A stretch of 64,000 nucleotides of DNA from Desulfitobacterium chlororespirans DSM 11544 (GTDB lineage Bacteria > Bacillota > Desulfitobacteriia > Desulfitobacteriales > Desulfitobacteriaceae): contig NZ_FRDN01000006.1 in NCBI RefSeq assembly GCF_900143285.1, forward strand, positions 248,001 to 312,000, in the 5' to 3' direction. Each line of letters opens with the position of its first letter. Position 1 is the first letter of the stretch. Below the pieces are notes generated by a model, which had not been told where the DNA came from, searched no databases, and saw only the letters and a list, made by a program, of their open reading frames with translations. The position numbers and the translations under genes are program-made. Shown here piece after piece: positions 63,902 to 64,000 of this stretch.

Positions 63902-63931
63902 GATTGTGTTAGCCGGGGATAAATCCTTTAT

Positions 63932-64000
63932 TTGAATAAAGGGTTGAAAGGTCGTATAATTAAAAGGTTAGCTGTATAAGTAGAGGGAATTTGGGAGGGA
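63932..64000 (+). promoter_or_regulatory. Promoter and ribosome site of the next gene (probably gyrB)
   Basis: TTGAAT (63932-63937) and TATAAT (63955-63960) are 17 bp apart, and GGGAGGGA ends the window, so a start codon should follow within about 10 bases. By synteny the gene would be gyrB. Confidence 0.75.

Overview
The window is chromosomal DNA of a spore-forming, anaerobic, low-GC Gram-positive bacterium, most likely Desulfitobacterium hafniense or a close relative (an inference from gene content; no search was run). The basis is the Firmicutes origin order recF-dnaN-dnaA-rpmH-rnpA-yidD-yidC-jag-mnmE-mnmG-rsmG-parA-parB, sporulation markers (a spore-type Lon protease, YyaC, a SpoIIIJ/Jag pair), a SCIFF peptide with its maturase, a molybdopterin oxidoreductase, a lipoprotein flavin reductase and a choline-cleaving glycyl radical locus. 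The replication origin lies at about 59.4-61.4 kb. Nearly all genes left of it are on the minus strand, so they are transcribed away from the origin.

Layout. 1-9 kb: part of a choline-utilisation microcompartment locus. In order of transcription it has a BCCT transporter, an alkaline-phosphatase-superfamily hydrolase, an MFS transporter, two BMC shell proteins, an aldehyde dehydrogenase and the start of cutC. A divergent LysR regulator follows at 9.3 kb. 10-14 kb: an EamA exporter, a small winged-helix-like protein, a second LysR and a CofE-like ligase. 14-17.4 kb: the rlmH-htrA-yycJ block and a TPR protein. 17.6-25.5 kb: redox and peptide genes (flavin reductase lipoprotein, MerR-methyltransferase fusion, molybdopterin oxidoreductase, scfB-scfA). 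25.7-31.3 kb: tRNA-Phe and tRNA-Glu, the complete livKHMGF transporter, tRNA-Lys. 32-44.7 kb: housekeeping genes (purB-purA with candidate PurR boxes, dnaB, spore Lon, rplI, rpsF-ssb-rpsR, ychF, cvpA, a CBS protein). 44.8-48.2 kb: hypA-hypB-TPR followed by a livF fossil, then ykvI and yyaC. 48.2-49.4 kb: no intact large gene; it holds a palindrome-broken gene, a 55-codon gene and a candidate ~400-nt structured RNA. 49.4-64 kb: DUF4446, DUF554, parAB with three parS sites, the mnm/jag/yidC/rnpA/rpmH block, oriC, dnaA, dnaN, recF, remB, and a promoter pointing out of the window at what is probably gyrB.

How it works together. The left end suggests import of choline or a choline ester, its cleavage by CutC to trimethylamine and acetaldehyde, and processing of the aldehyde inside a protein shell. 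The right end is the replication, segregation, RNA-modification and membrane-insertion hub. The most unusual observations are the Cys-to-Ser change at the expected catalytic position of the aldehyde dehydrogenase; the candidate structured RNA at 48.78-49.19 kb; a 42-bp perfect palindrome sitting at a frameshift in a decayed gene; an in-frame LivF remnant after a TPR gene; a MerR/zinc-ribbon/methyltransferase-like fusion; and a dispersed intergenic repeat at 31, 51 and 53 kb.
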